Assembly (NCBI GenBank): GCA_006538405.1
Contig: BJKQ01000022.1
Coordinates: 1-64,000 of the forward strand
DNA: 64,000 nt
Source: Hansfordia pulvinata
Taxonomy: Eukaryota > Ascomycota > Sordariomycetes > Xylariales
Direction of reading: 5' to 3'
The translations under genes were made by a program, and so were the position numbers. Shown one piece after another: positions 23,590 through 36,497 of this stretch. How positions within the stretch are numbered: the stretch's first letter is position 1; each line of letters begins with the position of its first letter. The notes beneath the pieces are model-generated. The model had not been told where the DNA came from, made no database searches, and saw nothing but the letters and a program-made list of their open reading frames with translations.

Positions 23590-25978
23590 TCAATTCCTCC
23601 TCTCGCGCTTGGACCGTCGCTTCTGTCTCGCATGCGCCTTGAGAGTCTCCTCGTCCCGGTACTCCTCGGGCAAGTCAAAGTCCACCTCGGGGATATCTGG
23701 TATGACATGGCCCCAGGCCATTGGGGGCGCGCGGCCACGCCGGCGGCCGCTGACGGCTGCATCGCGCTGATGCTTCTTGTCGAAAAACGAGGTGAACTCT
23801 TTGTACACATAGGGGTCCTCCACTTGCAGCACCAGCTCCCCGTCTCGAGGTTTCCGGGCGTCGGTGGCTTTGGTCTTGAAAATCGCAGAAGCCTCGTCTG
23901 CCAGTTGCCGGGCAATAGATGCGTCGACATCGCTCAGTTCCGGAGGGTCTTCTGCCGAAACATTGCCGGGGTCATCGTCACTGTCTTCCTCCATACTGTC
24001 CCCGACTTCTGCCTCCACGTGGATGCTGTCTGACATGACGACATCCGAATCATCAGCATCAACCTCCTCCTCTTCTGCTGCTTCGCTTTCCGACTCGCTG
24101 CTTTCTTCCGAGCTATCGGCTTCTTTCGCCAACGCCCGCTCTCTCTCCAGTTTGCGGCGTTTCTCCTCCAAGCCCCAGGCCCGAAACTTATCAAGGACGA
24201 TCTGGCAGCTTTTGATGAAATGGTCGCGGGCCGGCTCAAAGCTCTTCTTCCTGGACTCGGTCACTCCGCTGACGCCCATGGTCCGCAGCCAGTCGTGGCC
24301 CTGCAGGTCGTTGAGCAAACGGGCAATCTGGTCACGCTCATGCTGCGCACGGTTTCTCTCCGTGTTGCGAATGCTCTTTTCCACCCTTTCTGCCTTCTTG
24401 TGAGCGGGACCATACGCTGAGTCAGGAAGAGGATCCTCCTCGTCGAGATGAGCGCTGGAACTAGGGCCGAGGAAGGAGAAATCTACGCGCGTGGCGTCGT
24501 GGAGATTGGCGAATAGTGAGTCGCCGTACGAGTGCACAGGATACTGGGATGGGTCTAAGTCCCCCGCACGAGCCGTGGGAGAAGACGAGTCGACCACAAG
24601 AATAGGGGTATCGTGATCAAGCGTTTCTGGAGACGAGTTAGCATGAACGAACAACAACCAAGTGGCAACCTGGATTGGGCGTTCGACGTACGTTCTTCCT
24701 TGGGGTCGTTACCAATGACCTCGTCGTACTCGATAAAGTAGGAAGAGAGCTCGCTCTTGAAACGAGTGGCCTCCTGGGACCTCAGCTTGCGTCGCCCGGA
24801 GCTCCCCTTGTCACCGCCGTCTTTCTTGTTACTCTCATCGGGGCGGCAGCTGGACCCGACGCAGGAGGCGAAGGCTCAGAGGAGGGATTGGCTGTAGAGG
24901 ACTGTAGTCTGTCGAGCTCGTGCTTGAGGTCATTTGCGAACTTGTCGCGGTGGTTGCGGGCTGGAGCCTGCGGAGTGGATGCCGGTATGGCAGTCTGCGG
25001 GGGCGCAGGCGGAGCGGACCCGAGGGCAACGGCGGTGGCATTGCTGAGGGATGAGGGCGACGGCGGTGACGGCGAGGGTTGCGACAACACCTCGGGCGCG
25101 GTGTTGGAGGCGGTCTTAGACACAGCAGCAGCAGCAACGGCTGTCGGCGGCGGCGCAATAGCGGGCGTGGGCTCGGCAATGGCTGTGGACTGGCTCGTGT
25201 CCAGTGAGGTCTGGGGCGGCGTTGGCGGCAGTGGTGTGGAGGCCACAGTGGTGTCAGGAGCCCGCAAGGCCTGTGAAGCCTGGGAGGAGGCGGCTGGAGG
25301 CGCGGGGGCTCTAGCGCCAACTACGGCGGGGAGTAGGGTCTGTTTGAGGACGGGCGACCGGCCAGCAGTCGACAGCGCAGGCTGCGCCAGCCTGTCCTTC
25401 TTGGGGCGGGCCAGGGTTTCGGCGGCGATGCGGGGGCGTTTGGTCGCGGAGGGTGCGTCGAGATTCGAGTCGACGGGGTCGAGAGGGCGTTTGGTGCGCG
25501 CGGGCAGCGATTGAGGGTGCGATTGAGACTGAGGGACAGGGGCGGGAGGATTGGGGTGAGACTGGAGCTGCTGCGGGCGGGCTTGGGCGATGGGGGAGAA
25601 GTAGTGATTGATTGTGGCCGTGGACGCGGGAGGCGATGTCTTGGAGGTTGGCGATTGTTTTTTTCGCAGCGACGTGGACTTGGCTTTCGCAGTGCTGGCA
25701 GCCATGTGTCGGGCGGTGACTGCTGCTGTGAGGGCGGTCGGGGTCGTGTCTGTGTTCGTTACGGCAGCAGGCGTGGAGGAAGAGGCGGAGGCGGAGACAA
25801 CGACGGCAGTGGCGGCGGCTCCTGACTGGGACTGGGGATGCGTCGCGCGTAGACGGCTTCCGCGGGCGTGGCCCTGACTCGTCGTCAGATGCGGTTGCTG
25901 CTGCTGTGGCTCGAGGCGGTGATGGAGGAGATCGTGCTGTCGCTGCAGGCCGTCGACTCGTCGCGCCGCGGCGGCCAT
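23590..25978 (-). CDS. SAS4-domain protein (Something About Silencing complex subunit 4-like), one-base frameshift
   Basis: The predicted protein is about 774 aa. The N-terminal ~390 residues are low-complexity (Pro/Ser/Ala/Gln). A conserved block follows (RSQEATRF..ELSSYF..YDEVIGNDP). After the intron at 24691-24627 (GTACGT...GCTAAC...CCAG) comes the SAS4-type core: KKAERVEKSIRN, a conserved central GHDWLRTMGV and EPARDHFI. The rest is acidic serine-rich sequence and a C-terminal block ending in lysine/arginine residues. In yeast Sas4 links the histone H4K16 acetyltransferase Sas2 to its partners; the filamentous-fungal proteins share the domain, so a role in histone acetylation is an inference. 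The N-terminal frame ends at a TGA near 24783 unless one more base is read in the G4 run at 24840-24843. With it, the frame passes smoothly into the conserved RSQEATRF block. The start at 25978 is the only in-frame ATG giving the full N-terminus. Confidence 0.75.
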
Positions 25979-28297
25979 GACACGGTCGCACGCAGACGGA
26001 CGGCGGAGGTGGTCGCGCGGGCGGGCGATTGAGAGGTTCGATTGGGGATTGACAGGTAGAATGGTGGCAATTCCGGCCTGGGTCTGCGGTGATTGATCAA
26101 TGGGTGGAATGCAGTCCAGTCGAGCGAGGCATCCGCATCCGGGACAGAGGATCGGTTTGGGTTGGTCGCGTCCACTGGCTTGGGCCGTTCTCCGTCTATC
26201 GTGGGTGGTGCGCTGTGTCGCTATCGCTGGTAGAGGGGGCGCGTCGTCGTGTTGTTGCTGTCGTCCCGGCTTGCTTGACGGTCTGAACGCTGAGGGTTGA
26301 GCGTGCGGCTGGGCTTGTAGACTTGGATCCCCGAATCAAAGCCTGTTGCTGCCTCGAGTTGTCAGCTCTGTGCCCAGGTAGATTGGCCTTTCTTCTTTTT
26401 CAACAATCTGGCGTAGCAAATTGCGGATCGAGCGCGCGTCCCTGAATGAAGCACCTGCTGCTGCACGACGAGCAGCCCGCGCCCGCCCGAGTCCGACGCA
26501 ATCCTGCCCACTGTCTGCTGTCAGTGCCAGCGTGCCTGTGGGCTGCACCGTGCTCCCCGCTGCCAGTCCAGCCGGCTACAGGGCTGATTCCAGGGCTGCT
26601 TGTGCGCTGCGGGGGGAAGCCTGTCCCCGCGGACCCCTAATGCCAGCCCTGATCTAGGGCGGGCGGGCGTACTAAGCCCTCAGTCTTGATATTGGTCGTT
26701 AATGTGTTCTCAGCTGCGTCCGAATTGAACGGAATGGCGAGATTAAAACGGGCAAAGCACAGGTAGAATTCTGTCGGGATATAAGTGTAATGGAAATTGT
26801 AGGGAATATTGCGTGCCTTAGGTAGGTAGAGAGTTCCAAGATGGCCAGTCGAAATGACAATGGTCTGCGTGGCCGCTCTTGCCCCTTTGGAAGTTTCCAA
26901 ATCCATGCCTTCCGCGTTGCTTTGTTCGAGGACGCGGAAGGAGCTACAGTGCTTCACTCACGACACCCGGCTTGTGTCCTGGGGCTGATCGAATGTTCGA
27001 TTGTCGTACTCTGCGAGTGTGAGACTGTCTGAGAGCGACTCTCCCAGCCTTAGTTACCTATTTCGGTCTTTGCGGTGATGCCGGCCGTAGTGTAGTTCTG
27101 GCCCACAGCCACTCGAACAGACAGACAAACAGACACCTTCTCTTTTCCTCTCTCCGATGCTTTCGGCTTCAAAACAGCCAGCAGCTTACACACTCCAGGG
27201 CTGAACTGGCTTCCATCATCGCCGTTGCCAGCCCACTACAAGGTACCGGGTGTTGACATAGGAGGACGCCGGTCTTGTGTGCCATGCGACTTTAAGCCGC
27301 ACCTTCCGTGGCACTTTGAAGCAGTCAGACCCCTTCCATTGTTCCAACCCCGGACCATCATGTACCTTATCACAGTAGACTCAAAGACTGCCAGCTGGTG
27401 GTCGGAGGGTGGAAGGCACTGTTGATCCTGGATTTGCGGATGGACCGTGTAAGGCGGGTACGACTGGAGTACTCTCGTGCGTATATCACCGTATTTTGGG
27501 TACCATCCGGGAACCTTAAGAGCCAGCCCCAGCACCTGCCTGGGCGCGCCCGCCCCCCTTCGCCCCCGTCTCCCAGCAAACCGGCAGAAACGTGCCGGAA
27601 TGCGCTGAGCCCTCACACCTTCCGGGTTAGACATCACGAGGCTGGGTACCCCCCTCTGTCCGCGTTTCCTGTTTTCAGTGCGTTTTATTATAATAATTTA
27701 TTTTAGGGGCGCGCAATGCCATCCGCAATTCGCTGCATGTGACGGCGCAGCGTGGCCATGGCCGACACACCCCATTGCGTCATCCCTCCTCGGCCACGCC
27801 AGCCCACTCACACCTCCGGCGCTGCGATCTTCTTCACTTTCAGAGGACGGCACACTTTCCGTGCCGTGCCCTGCCGTGCTCTGCCCTGCCCTTGATCCCT
27901 CAGTTCGACTGTCTCAACCTTGGCCCGCATGGCCGATTTATAAGAAGCCCACAATGGCTGCGTTCGCCCACGCGGCCCCGTCTGATGCTCGATCTCCCTT
28001 TTTTACCTACCTACCTAGCACAACGATAGCGCTACTTTACAAAGGCAAGCTGCCTGGACGTCGCTGGCGACATCTCGGTGCGAAAGAACAGTCTCGGGCA
28101 GTCTTCCCACGGCCTCTGCAATCCTACGAGCTGCTCCGAAGTTGACTCACCTATGCGTGCCATCGTCCATACGGGATCCCCGCGCCGCACAAGAAACCAC
28201 CAATGGGCCGATTGCCGTGGACAACCCGCGCTCGACGTACAAGGGAAGCAAAAGCGTACCTGAACCGCCGTTCGACGTTCGACAACCCAGCAGCACT
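25979..28297. other. divergent intergenic region of about 2.3 kb
   Basis: Upstream region of both the SAS4 gene (minus) and the IQ-motif gene (plus). Several short frames are present, but none has domain or splice support. A T/A-rich patch occurs near 27685-27705 and ACCTACCTACC near 28007, a motif seen in several other spacers here. Confidence 0.45.
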
Positions 28298-30468
28298 ATG
28301 ATACTGCCCGCCCTCACAGCCCTGGCGCATGCAGACCCCGACCTGTCAAAACCGGCGCCGGCCTCGCCGCCAAGCTGCAACTGCCCACCCGCCGTTCGCG
28401 CCCCACACGAGCGCCCTCCCCGTACGAGTAGGAGTACGTGTAGCACCACCCCCCAGCCCGACCTCCCCACGCCCCCGACGTCACTGCCGCCGCCGCCGCC
28501 GCCGCCGTCGCCCGGGCGCCACCTCGACCACTGCCCCCGCCACCACAGCCGCCAGCAGTATATGGACTCCTTGCTGCCGCCCTCTGGCCCCGAGTTCGCC
28601 CGCCTAGCCAGACTCCAGGACGACCGTGAGAGGGAGCGCAAGCAGCGCGACCGCGACCTGTGCCGCCAGAGCCGAGCTGCCCAGCAGGGTACCATGGAGG
28701 CACGCAGGGATTTCATGCAGACCAAGGCTATCCGCGACGACCAGCTCAACGCCGACCCGGGGTCCCGATCTGGCTCGGCCTCGCAGAGCAGCCCGGCCCA
28801 GCCGCCCGCACGGCAAGGCACCAACCCACAGGATGCCGCCCAGGCCCTCGCCGAGTCTCTGCGCTCCAAGGCCGCCCTGGTCATTCAGCGCAGCTTCCGC
28901 GGCTACCGCGTGCGCCGCGAGATGAAGGGGCTTGGCCTCGATGCCAGCACCCGCTGGACGCACGCCATCCGCGACGCCCAGTGGCAAGAGATTACCAAGC
29001 CCCGACCCCGGGCGGAGACGCAGGTCGAGCCGGGCGACGGAACCACTACAGAAGACGGAGACAACCGGCCCAGCACGGGCCGCGCGAACGCCAGACAGAA
29101 CTGGGCCAAGGTTGCCACGATAGCACGGAGGGCCGGAGGCGACGAGGACTCGTCCCACTCCGACAGCAGCTGGTCCTCCTCGGAAGACGAAAACGCACCC
29201 GAACTGACACCAGAGCAAAGGAGAGAGAAGCAAAAGGCGCAGGAAAAGAGACGGAAGCACGCCAAGATGATGGGTCTGCAGTACTTCCTCGAGATGGTGG
29301 ATCAGAAGCACCGTTACGGCTCGAACCTGAGGACTTACCACGAGGAGTGGAAAAAGGCCGACACAAACGAAAACTTCTTCTACTGGCTGGATTACGGGGA
29401 CGGCAGGCTACTGGACCTGGCCACTTGTCCGCGCGAGAGGCTCGACCGAGAGCAAGTCAGATATCTCAGCCGCGAGGAGCGGCAGTACTATCTGGCCAAG
29501 GTGGATGCCCAGGGGAGGCTCGTGTGGGCCAAGAACGGCGTGCGCATCGACACTACTGAAGCCTGGAAGGACAGCATCCACGGCATTGTCCCCGCCGACG
29601 ACCCCACCCCGGCCTTCTCCCCCGAAGTTGAGTCGCACAGCCGGAGCCAAGCTGGCACCCGCTCCTCGCCCGGAGACGGCCGCTCAAGTTCCGACTCGGC
29701 CTCGGACTCGGCCTCCTCGTGCGAGTCGGAGCTCGAGGCCGCGCGGGCGGCCAAGTACGCCAACCCAGACCTGGACGGGGCCCGGGGATCCACAAGGTGC
29801 GGCACGTCTCGGCAGCGACTATCTTCAACAAGCTGCTGCGCAAGTCGGTGCGGCGCAACACGTGGATCTTCGTGGCCGACACGTCCTTCCGGCTGTACGT
29901 GGGCATCAAGAGCAGCGGGGCTTTCCAGCACAGTTCGTTCTTGCAGGGCAGTCGCATCGCCGCCGCCGGCCTGCTGAAAGTCCGCGATGGCCGTCTGAGC
30001 AGCCTGTCGCCTCTTTCGGGCCACTACCGCCCGCCCGCCGCCAACTTTCGCGCCTTCGTCCACAGCCTCGAGGCTGCCGGCGCCGACATGCACCGCGTCA
30101 GCATCAGCCGCAGCTACGCCGTCCTCGTCGGGCTCGAGGCCTACACGCGCACCCGCCGCCGCGTCAAGGACGGCGCGCACCACGTGGCCCGCCGCAAGCA
30201 GCAGCTACTCGAGCCCCAGGAGGCCGCCCGCCGCGACGCCGAGGCACTCGATCAGAGCGCGAGCGCCCGGAGGGAGAGAGAGGTACTTGCACAGCAGCAA
30301 GAGAAGAAAGAGGATCTGGAGGCGAAGGGCAAAGATGAGGGAGCGGAGGGGTGCGACGCGGCAGATGCCCCCAACACCCACGGCAAGACTGGCCGGCGCT
30401 GGTGGCGAAGGTTGAGCCTGCGGTCGCGCGGGTCCAAGAAGGCAAACTTGAAAAAGGGCAGAAGCTGA
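28298..30468 (+). CDS. IQ calmodulin-binding motif protein (one-base frameshift)
   Basis: The predicted protein is about 723 aa from the ATG at 28298. An alternative start at 28562 (MDSLLPP) would give 635 aa and may be the conserved one, since the upstream part is polyproline and arginine-rich. An IQ motif, VIQRSFRGYRVRR (28880-28918), predicts calmodulin binding. A conserved central region follows (FLEMVDQKHRYGSNLRTYHEEW, then NFFYWLDYGDG). The C-terminal conserved part (HKVRHVSAATIFNKLLR, then NTWIFVADTSFRLYVGIK) is of a type shared by fungal IQ-domain proteins of unknown function. A coiled, KE-rich tail ends at 30468. The first frame ends at 29977 in unrelated Ser/Cys-rich sequence. Reading one extra G in the G4 run at 29784-29787 joins GAR to GIHKVRHV and restores the frame. 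No intron is needed. Confidence 0.75.
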
Positions 30469-31704
30469 GCTGGACGGATTTGGGTTTCCTGGTGGGTTCG
30501 ACGTCGTGGTTGCAACGTGTGCATCGCATTTGCACTGGGAATGGGTTGGCTGGCGAGGCAGGCATCGTTTACTCGTGGCTACTTGATGTGGAAAGGCACG
30601 CGTCGTGTCTGATGATACCCCTTATTTATTATTCTGGCATATTATCACGGTTATTGTGGCATGGTCTAGGCTTGGGGGGACAAGAAGGTTGCATCAGGGA
30701 TGAATACAACAGACTGCCCGGTGCACTTCCGGACTTTTATGGCCTGCTTTGACCGCACATATCGGTCGGATTGACGGAACACTGGATGTTGCCTTGACGG
30801 CGGTGCCATCAATTGCAGGCCATAGCCATTCCAAGGCATAAAGGGCGGCGTTTTCAGCAATCACTGGCGGCTCTATCGCTCGCCTCGGAGGGTCTCTCGA
30901 CTCATGGCCTATCTGAGATCGTGCGCTGTCCGGGAGGGCCTCCAGTCACGGCGTTCTTGTTGGCCGCGCAACGTCCGCCAAAGCTACCCACCAGGAGCTT
31001 GAGTCTCAGGCGAGCTACCAGGGAGTCAGGGACTCGTCTGTGTTGTCGTGTGATGTTTCCAACCACGTCTTAGCTCTGCAGGATATACCGGTGACGTATG
31101 CCACCGTCCCGGCGCACAAGCCTGTCAGCAGCGCGGAAGTGCAGTGCCGGGTGAACAAGGTGGCAGAAAGGGTGCTGGCTGCCAATAGGAAGCCGGATGT
31201 TAAGCGAATCGAAGGGTTATCGGGACCCTTATTATAGTCGAGGTGGCCCCCGTCTGTGGACATGAAGTGCGAGCCAGGCGAGGACTACCCGAGGAAAAGC
31301 TATAAATAAGAGAACCTTGCCCACATAGTTGATGGTCTATCCGTTACACAGGGAAGCTAAGAGGACGTGCAGGGCCTGTTGATGAGCAAGTGGGCGTACT
31401 CTGTTGAGATTCACAAGTTTAGCTGGATTCCAACAAGAGTGGGAGCTATGGTTCTTGACTCAGGGGCGAAAGGCTCGTGCGATGTCTGGAAATACCCACA
31501 GGGCCTGCCCATGACCACGACGCCGTGACTAGGACAAAAAGCAATTCAGCGCGGGCGCCGTTGGGGCTTCTCGAATTCCTTCAGCAGATATTGAGGGAGG
31601 TGTGCAAAGCCCCCCCCCCCGCCCAGCCGGCCTGTCTCCGACTTCTACGGATTGTTCCCTTCTTGCCCGTTTCCAAACCTCGACAACATCAACCCGCCGA
31701 CACC
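30469..31704. other. intergenic, upstream of a small secreted-protein gene
   Basis: No gene supported. A TATA-like GCTATAAATAAGAG lies near 31298, about 400 bp before the next start codon. A 10-base C run precedes that start at about 31611-31620, within a pyrimidine-rich 5' leader. Confidence 0.45.
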
Positions 31705-32210
31705 ATGAGATTCTCTCTGGTCCTTTGTGCGCTGGTGTCGGCCGTGGCCGCTATCCCTCTTGAGACCTCGGCGTCTCCGCGATCGGTTGCGGCACGCGAC
31801 GACGTATGGGACGCGTAAGATCCCGGCTTATCCCTTCACTTGGGCCGCGCCGTCAGAGCGATAACTAACGCGCATGGCATTACTGCATGACCAGCGTCTT
31901 CGATCAGGTTGGCGAGACTGAACAGGGGGCCTACGAGCTGTTGCCAGGCGCGTGGCAGCGGAGGGTGAAGACGACCATCACGCAGTCGCACTTCACCCCG
32001 GCAACATCAATGACCTACAAGCGCTTGCTCGACAGATTTGCGTCGAGAACAACCGATTCTCTGCAGAACGCCAACTGGAAAGCAGGGCACGGGGGCTACT
32101 ACTGGGGAGTTGTGCCCCCGGAAGTAACGCCGAAGAACGAAGTCGAACTGTGCGAGGCGCTGATCAGCATATGCTGGGAAGCGAGGAAAGAACTGCCGAA
32201 AAAGGAGTGA
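31705..32210 (+). CDS. small secreted protein, 141 aa
   Basis: Two exons (31705-31814 and 31895-32210) are separated by an 80-nt intron with GTAAGA, a perfect ACTAAC branch site and CCAG. The first 17 residues (MRFSLVLCALVSAVAAI) form a clear signal peptide with a likely cleavage after AVA. The mature protein is about 124 aa, with few cysteines (two, near the C-terminus, in ELCEALISICWEAR), basic and aromatic residues, and no recognised domain. Size, secretion signal and lack of known domains fit a candidate effector or a secreted cell-surface factor. I cannot assign a function. It stands alone between the IQ-motif gene and the SNF2 ATPase, all on the plus strand. Confidence 0.8.
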
Positions 32211-33478
32211 AGAAAATCAGCTGCTGGGCATATCCATGTTCGTGCCGTGGCAGACCGGAAGACGGAAAAGCCCTGATGAGCACACCATGGACCCAGGAAC
32301 CATGAGCACACACTGGAGGGCAGTCCGAGAGGCGCGGGGACGAGAGCCGTTGCCGTCCATGCGAAGCAAGAGTCGCTTTCGCGTGACTTGAGTCGGCGCA
32401 CCGCGAATAAAATAGCACGGGTAGACTTGCCTATGAATAGATTGATATAGAGATGGAACTTGGAAGGCTAGCTGCAGTGCCGTAGGCATGTAGACAAATA
32501 GACCAATATCCTGATGATTGATGGCACGTTTGGATGTTGGTGACAGTTACGCAGGGCTCGTCAGATCCATGCCGCACGGCGCGAGAACGACCGCGGGAAA
32601 CGGTGTAGTGTGCTGAAACACATTCTAAACGGGTCGAAGAAAACGAAGCAGAACAGCAGAACGGTTTCTAAAAGGACTCGCAGTGGCTATCTCCTTGCCG
32701 CATGTTTGCACGCAGTGAAACTTTCTCGTGGGAGAACAAACAAGTACCGATTATCAGTGCAGGTCTAAGATGGCAAAGCCCACACTACGAGATAGTCAAA
32801 TAACAGTAGGAATGAACAATGAAGGCGTCGGGACACGCTGCGCCCTTCTGCGGACACTGGATGAAAACGGTTAGCAAAACGTAAGTGCTGTAACGCAACG
32901 TTGAGCACCTGTGAAAGGACAAGTACCGGTACGTAGATTCACACGAGCGCGCTGTACCCAATCACGCTGGCGATACGTTGGCCGGGCAATCATTATGTCA
33001 TGGGAACGGTTGTGTGGTAGATGGTAAACAGCCGCCTCATGGCATTTCCCCATTCACGGGCCTCCCACGCACAGGTTTGTGTTTACAACCATCGATATTG
33101 GTGCTGCCCACGGTCGGGCTCTATCTCAACCGCATCTGCAGTCATATTTCAGCCTCAGTCTCTGCGCAGGTCACCTTTTTTCCAGTCATTCGTCTGCAAA
33201 TGAGGTAGGTGCGCACCGAAAATCCTCAACCCCTCCCCCTCACCTCGGCCTCGCAACACACGCCCTCCTCTCTGCCTCCCCTCTGCGCTCCCCCACTAAG
33301 CCGAGACAGAAAACCAGGCGCCGACTCCGGCTTCCAACCCAAGAATAGCCTCGATTCCGCAAACTCCCCCCGCTTCACCGACAAGCCTCGACAGCGTTTG
33401 CGCACCAGCGCCCAGGAGCTACTGCTCTCCATCGCCAACCCACACCCCGCCTCCCACCCAGGCACCCACTACGCCGCC
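32211..33478. other. intergenic, 5' region of the SNF2 gene
   Basis: No gene supported. Its last 300 bp is C-rich, typical of a fungal 5' leader, and leads to the CGCCATGG context of the SNF2 start. Confidence 0.5.
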
Positions 33479-36400
33479 ATGGTCAACGAGAAGGCGCCCC
33501 CCAAGGCGCCTCTCCGGTCTATGGGCCAAAGCGAGACCAACGGCTACACGACCTCGCAGACTAATGCGCCGTCCAGCGACAAGTCGCGCCCCTCCTCGTC
33601 CAGCACAAAACCCGGCTTCACCAACACGGGCTCTCTTTTTTCGAGACCAGACACAGCAAGCAGGCCAGAGCCGGCAAGTCGCCCCGCCGTCAAGGCCAGC
33701 GCGTGGACTGGGGCCATGGAGGACAAGTATAGCAGCCTCTTCATCCAGCCCAAGAACCGCCCGGAGCACCACCGACCCCAGAGGATAGCCGGGCCGCTAC
33801 AGCCCACAGCCAAGGATAGAAAGCCCGCCCCCAGCCCACCTTCAACACCATCTCCGGCCCTGCCGGCTCCGCAAACAACCCCATCAATGTCCACGACGCG
33901 AACCCCGTGTCCATCTACTCGCAGCCCGGTGCCTTTGCCCAATATGTCGACCCCAAGAAGGCTGCGGCCGACATCAAAGCCCTGCTCGAGGGCTCCCTGG
34001 AGGATGAAGAGGACGACAAGAATATGACGGACGCCTCTGGACAGGATCGATCTCAAATCGAGGGCCTCAAGGTCCGCCTGCTCCCCCACCAGGTCGATGG
34101 CGTTGAGTGGATGAAGGGGAGAGAGCTGGGGCCCGTGAAAAAGGGCAAGGTGCCCAAGGGCGGCCTGCTCGCCGATGACATGGGTCTCGGCAAGACGCTG
34201 CAGTCCATCTCGCTCATTCTCACCAACGCCAAGCCGGCCGACAAGCATCCCGGCGTGGAAAAGAGCACGCTGGTCGTCGCTCCGCTCGCCCTCATCCGGC
34301 AGTGGGAGGCTGAGATTGGAGAGAAGATCATGGCCAGCCACAAGCTCAAAGTCCTGGTCCACCACGGGCCGCAGCGCACCAAAGACGCGCAGGAGCTCCG
34401 CCGGTACGACGTCGTCATCACCACCTACCAGATCCTCGTGTCTGAGCACGGCCACTCGAATGATAATGTCAAGTCTGGCTGCTTTGGCGTACACTGGTAC
34501 CGCGTCATCCTCGACGAAGCCCACACCATCAAGAACAGAAACGCAAAGGCCACCAAGGCATGCTACGACCTCAAAAGCGTCTACCGGTGGTGTCTCAGCG
34601 GCACGCCCATGCAGAACAACCTGGACGAGCTGCAGAGCCTTGTCAAGTTCCTGCGCATCAAGCCTTATGACGATCTGCGGGAGTGGAAGGAGAACTTCGA
34701 GATACCTATGAAGAATGGCAAGGGCGAGGTGGCGATCCGCCGACTGCACAGTTTCCTCAGCTGTTTCATGAAGCGCAGGACCAAGAGCATCCTCAAAGAG
34801 GCCGGCGCTCTGGACACGGGCGCCAAAGAATCGGAGGACGGCACCAAGAGCGCGACCTCGAGCTTCAAAGTGACAGAGAGGAAGGTCGTCTCCCAGGCCG
34901 TGGAGTTCTCGCCGGCTGAGCGGCGATTCTACGAGAGGCTGGAGCAACGCACCGACAGGAGCCTCGAACAGATGATGCGGGGCAAGGTCAACTACGCCAG
35001 CGCCCTGGTACTGCTTCTGCGCCTCAGGCAGGCCTGTAACCACCCCAAACTGGTCGAGGGCAAGCTGGAGAAGGACAAGGATGCTCTGAACGAGGAGTCA
35101 AAACCGAAAAAGGCCGACACGGATGTTGACGCGCTTGCCGATATGTTCGGTGGGCTCGACGTGGAGACCAAGCACTGCGACATTTGCGGCTTTGAGCTGG
35201 ACAGCGAGAACCGCCAGCCGGGGAGCGACAAATGCAAGCACTGCTACGAGGACTTGGAATACTTCAAGCACCATGAGGAGGGCGGCAAGCTCAAGGCCCC
35301 AAGGTCAAGACGAGGAAGAAGTCCAAGGCCGTCAAAGAGGAAAAAGGAAAGGCCCAGATCAGCGCTGTCCAGCGGAAGCCAAGAAACCGACGCGCCATTG
35401 TCGACAGCGATGACGAGGAAGAAGGGAGCTGGATCGTCTCGGGTGACGAACAAGGGCCTCTGCGTCTGGGCAAGGCGGGCGGCACCGACGACGAGAACGC
35501 AGAGGGCGACGCTGATACCATTCACACGGATGACTCCGATGACGACGAGACGACAAACGGCAGCAAGCTAGAAAGCTTCATCGTCGATGATGGCCAAGAC
35601 ACCAAGCCCGAAGATCTCCAGCGCGCCCTTGAAGAGTCGGACTCGGATTCTGACGATGAGTTCTCGTCTATTTCCGCCATCCAGTCGCAGTCGCAGTCGC
35701 AGTCCCGCGTTAAAACCGCCTCGTCAGACTATGAGAGTGCCTCGGAGGAGAGCGAGGACGAAGGTGTATCCGAGTCGGAGCTGGACTCAGATTCGGACTC
35801 CGACGCTGCGCTGCCCGGGCGGCGCGGCGACAAGAGCTCGACGCACGTGCTGGCGTCGGCCAAGGTCAGGCAGCTCATCTCGCTGCTGCACAAGGAGTCA
35901 GGGGAGCACAAGTTCATCGTCTTCTCGCAGTTCACGTCCATGCTGGACCTGGTGGAGCCTTTCCTGCGCAAAGAAGGCCTGCGGTACGCGCGGTACGACG
36001 GCTCGATGCGCAACGACGCGCGAGAGGCGGCGCTGGCCTCGCTGCGCGGAGACCCGCGGACGCGAGTGCTGCTGTGCTCGCTGCGGTGCGGCGCTCTGGG
36101 GCTCAACCTGACGGCAGCCAGCCGTGTCGTCATCCTCGAGCCCTTCTGGAACCCGTTCGTCGAGGAGCAGGCCATCGACCGCGTGCACCGCCTGACGCAG
36201 ACGGTCGACGTGGTCGTGTACCGCCTGACGGTGGCGCAATCCGTCGAGGAGCGCATCCTCGAGCTGCAGGACAAGAAGCGCGCCCTGGCGCAGCAGGCCA
36301 TCGAGGAGGCCGCCACCGGCTCCAAGGGCAAGAAGGGCGGCGCCCTCAAGCTGGGCCTCGACGAGATGCTCAGCTTGTTCAGCAAGGGCGGCGACGGCGG

Positions 36401-36497
36401 TGGCGGCGCAAGGGATCGCTCGTCGGCCGGGTCGGCCAGAGGACGCCCGCCGCAGCAGCAGGTGCAGGAGAGCGGCGTTTACGGGCGTCGGTGGTAG
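33479..36497 (+). CDS. SNF2-family DNA-dependent ATPase/helicase (two frameshifts)
   Basis: The predicted protein is about 1,006 aa. After a Ser/Pro-rich N-terminus come the SNF2 ATPase lobe 1 motifs: [11 protein letters not shown] (Walker A), DEAH with LDEAHTIKN, and [10 protein letters not shown] Cys4 element follows lobe 1 (CDIC...CKHC, 15 residues between pairs) where Rad5/Rad16-like proteins carry a RING. After an acidic Ser/Asp/Glu-rich spacer comes helicase lobe 2 ([36 protein letters not shown]). It resembles the Rad16/Uls1/Rrp1-Rrp2 group of translocases that act on chromatin, SUMO or recombination intermediates; the exact orthology is uncertain. Two one-base gaps break the frame: in the C-rich 33828-33837 tract, and in C4 at 35297-35300. 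Reading one more base at each gives an uninterrupted protein. The ATG at 33479 has a good CCATGG context. Confidence 0.83.

Noticed and set aside
33544..35043. 499-codon open frame antisense to the SNF2 gene
   Set aside because: Shadow of a GC-biased coding strand; the sense strand carries all SNF2 motifs.
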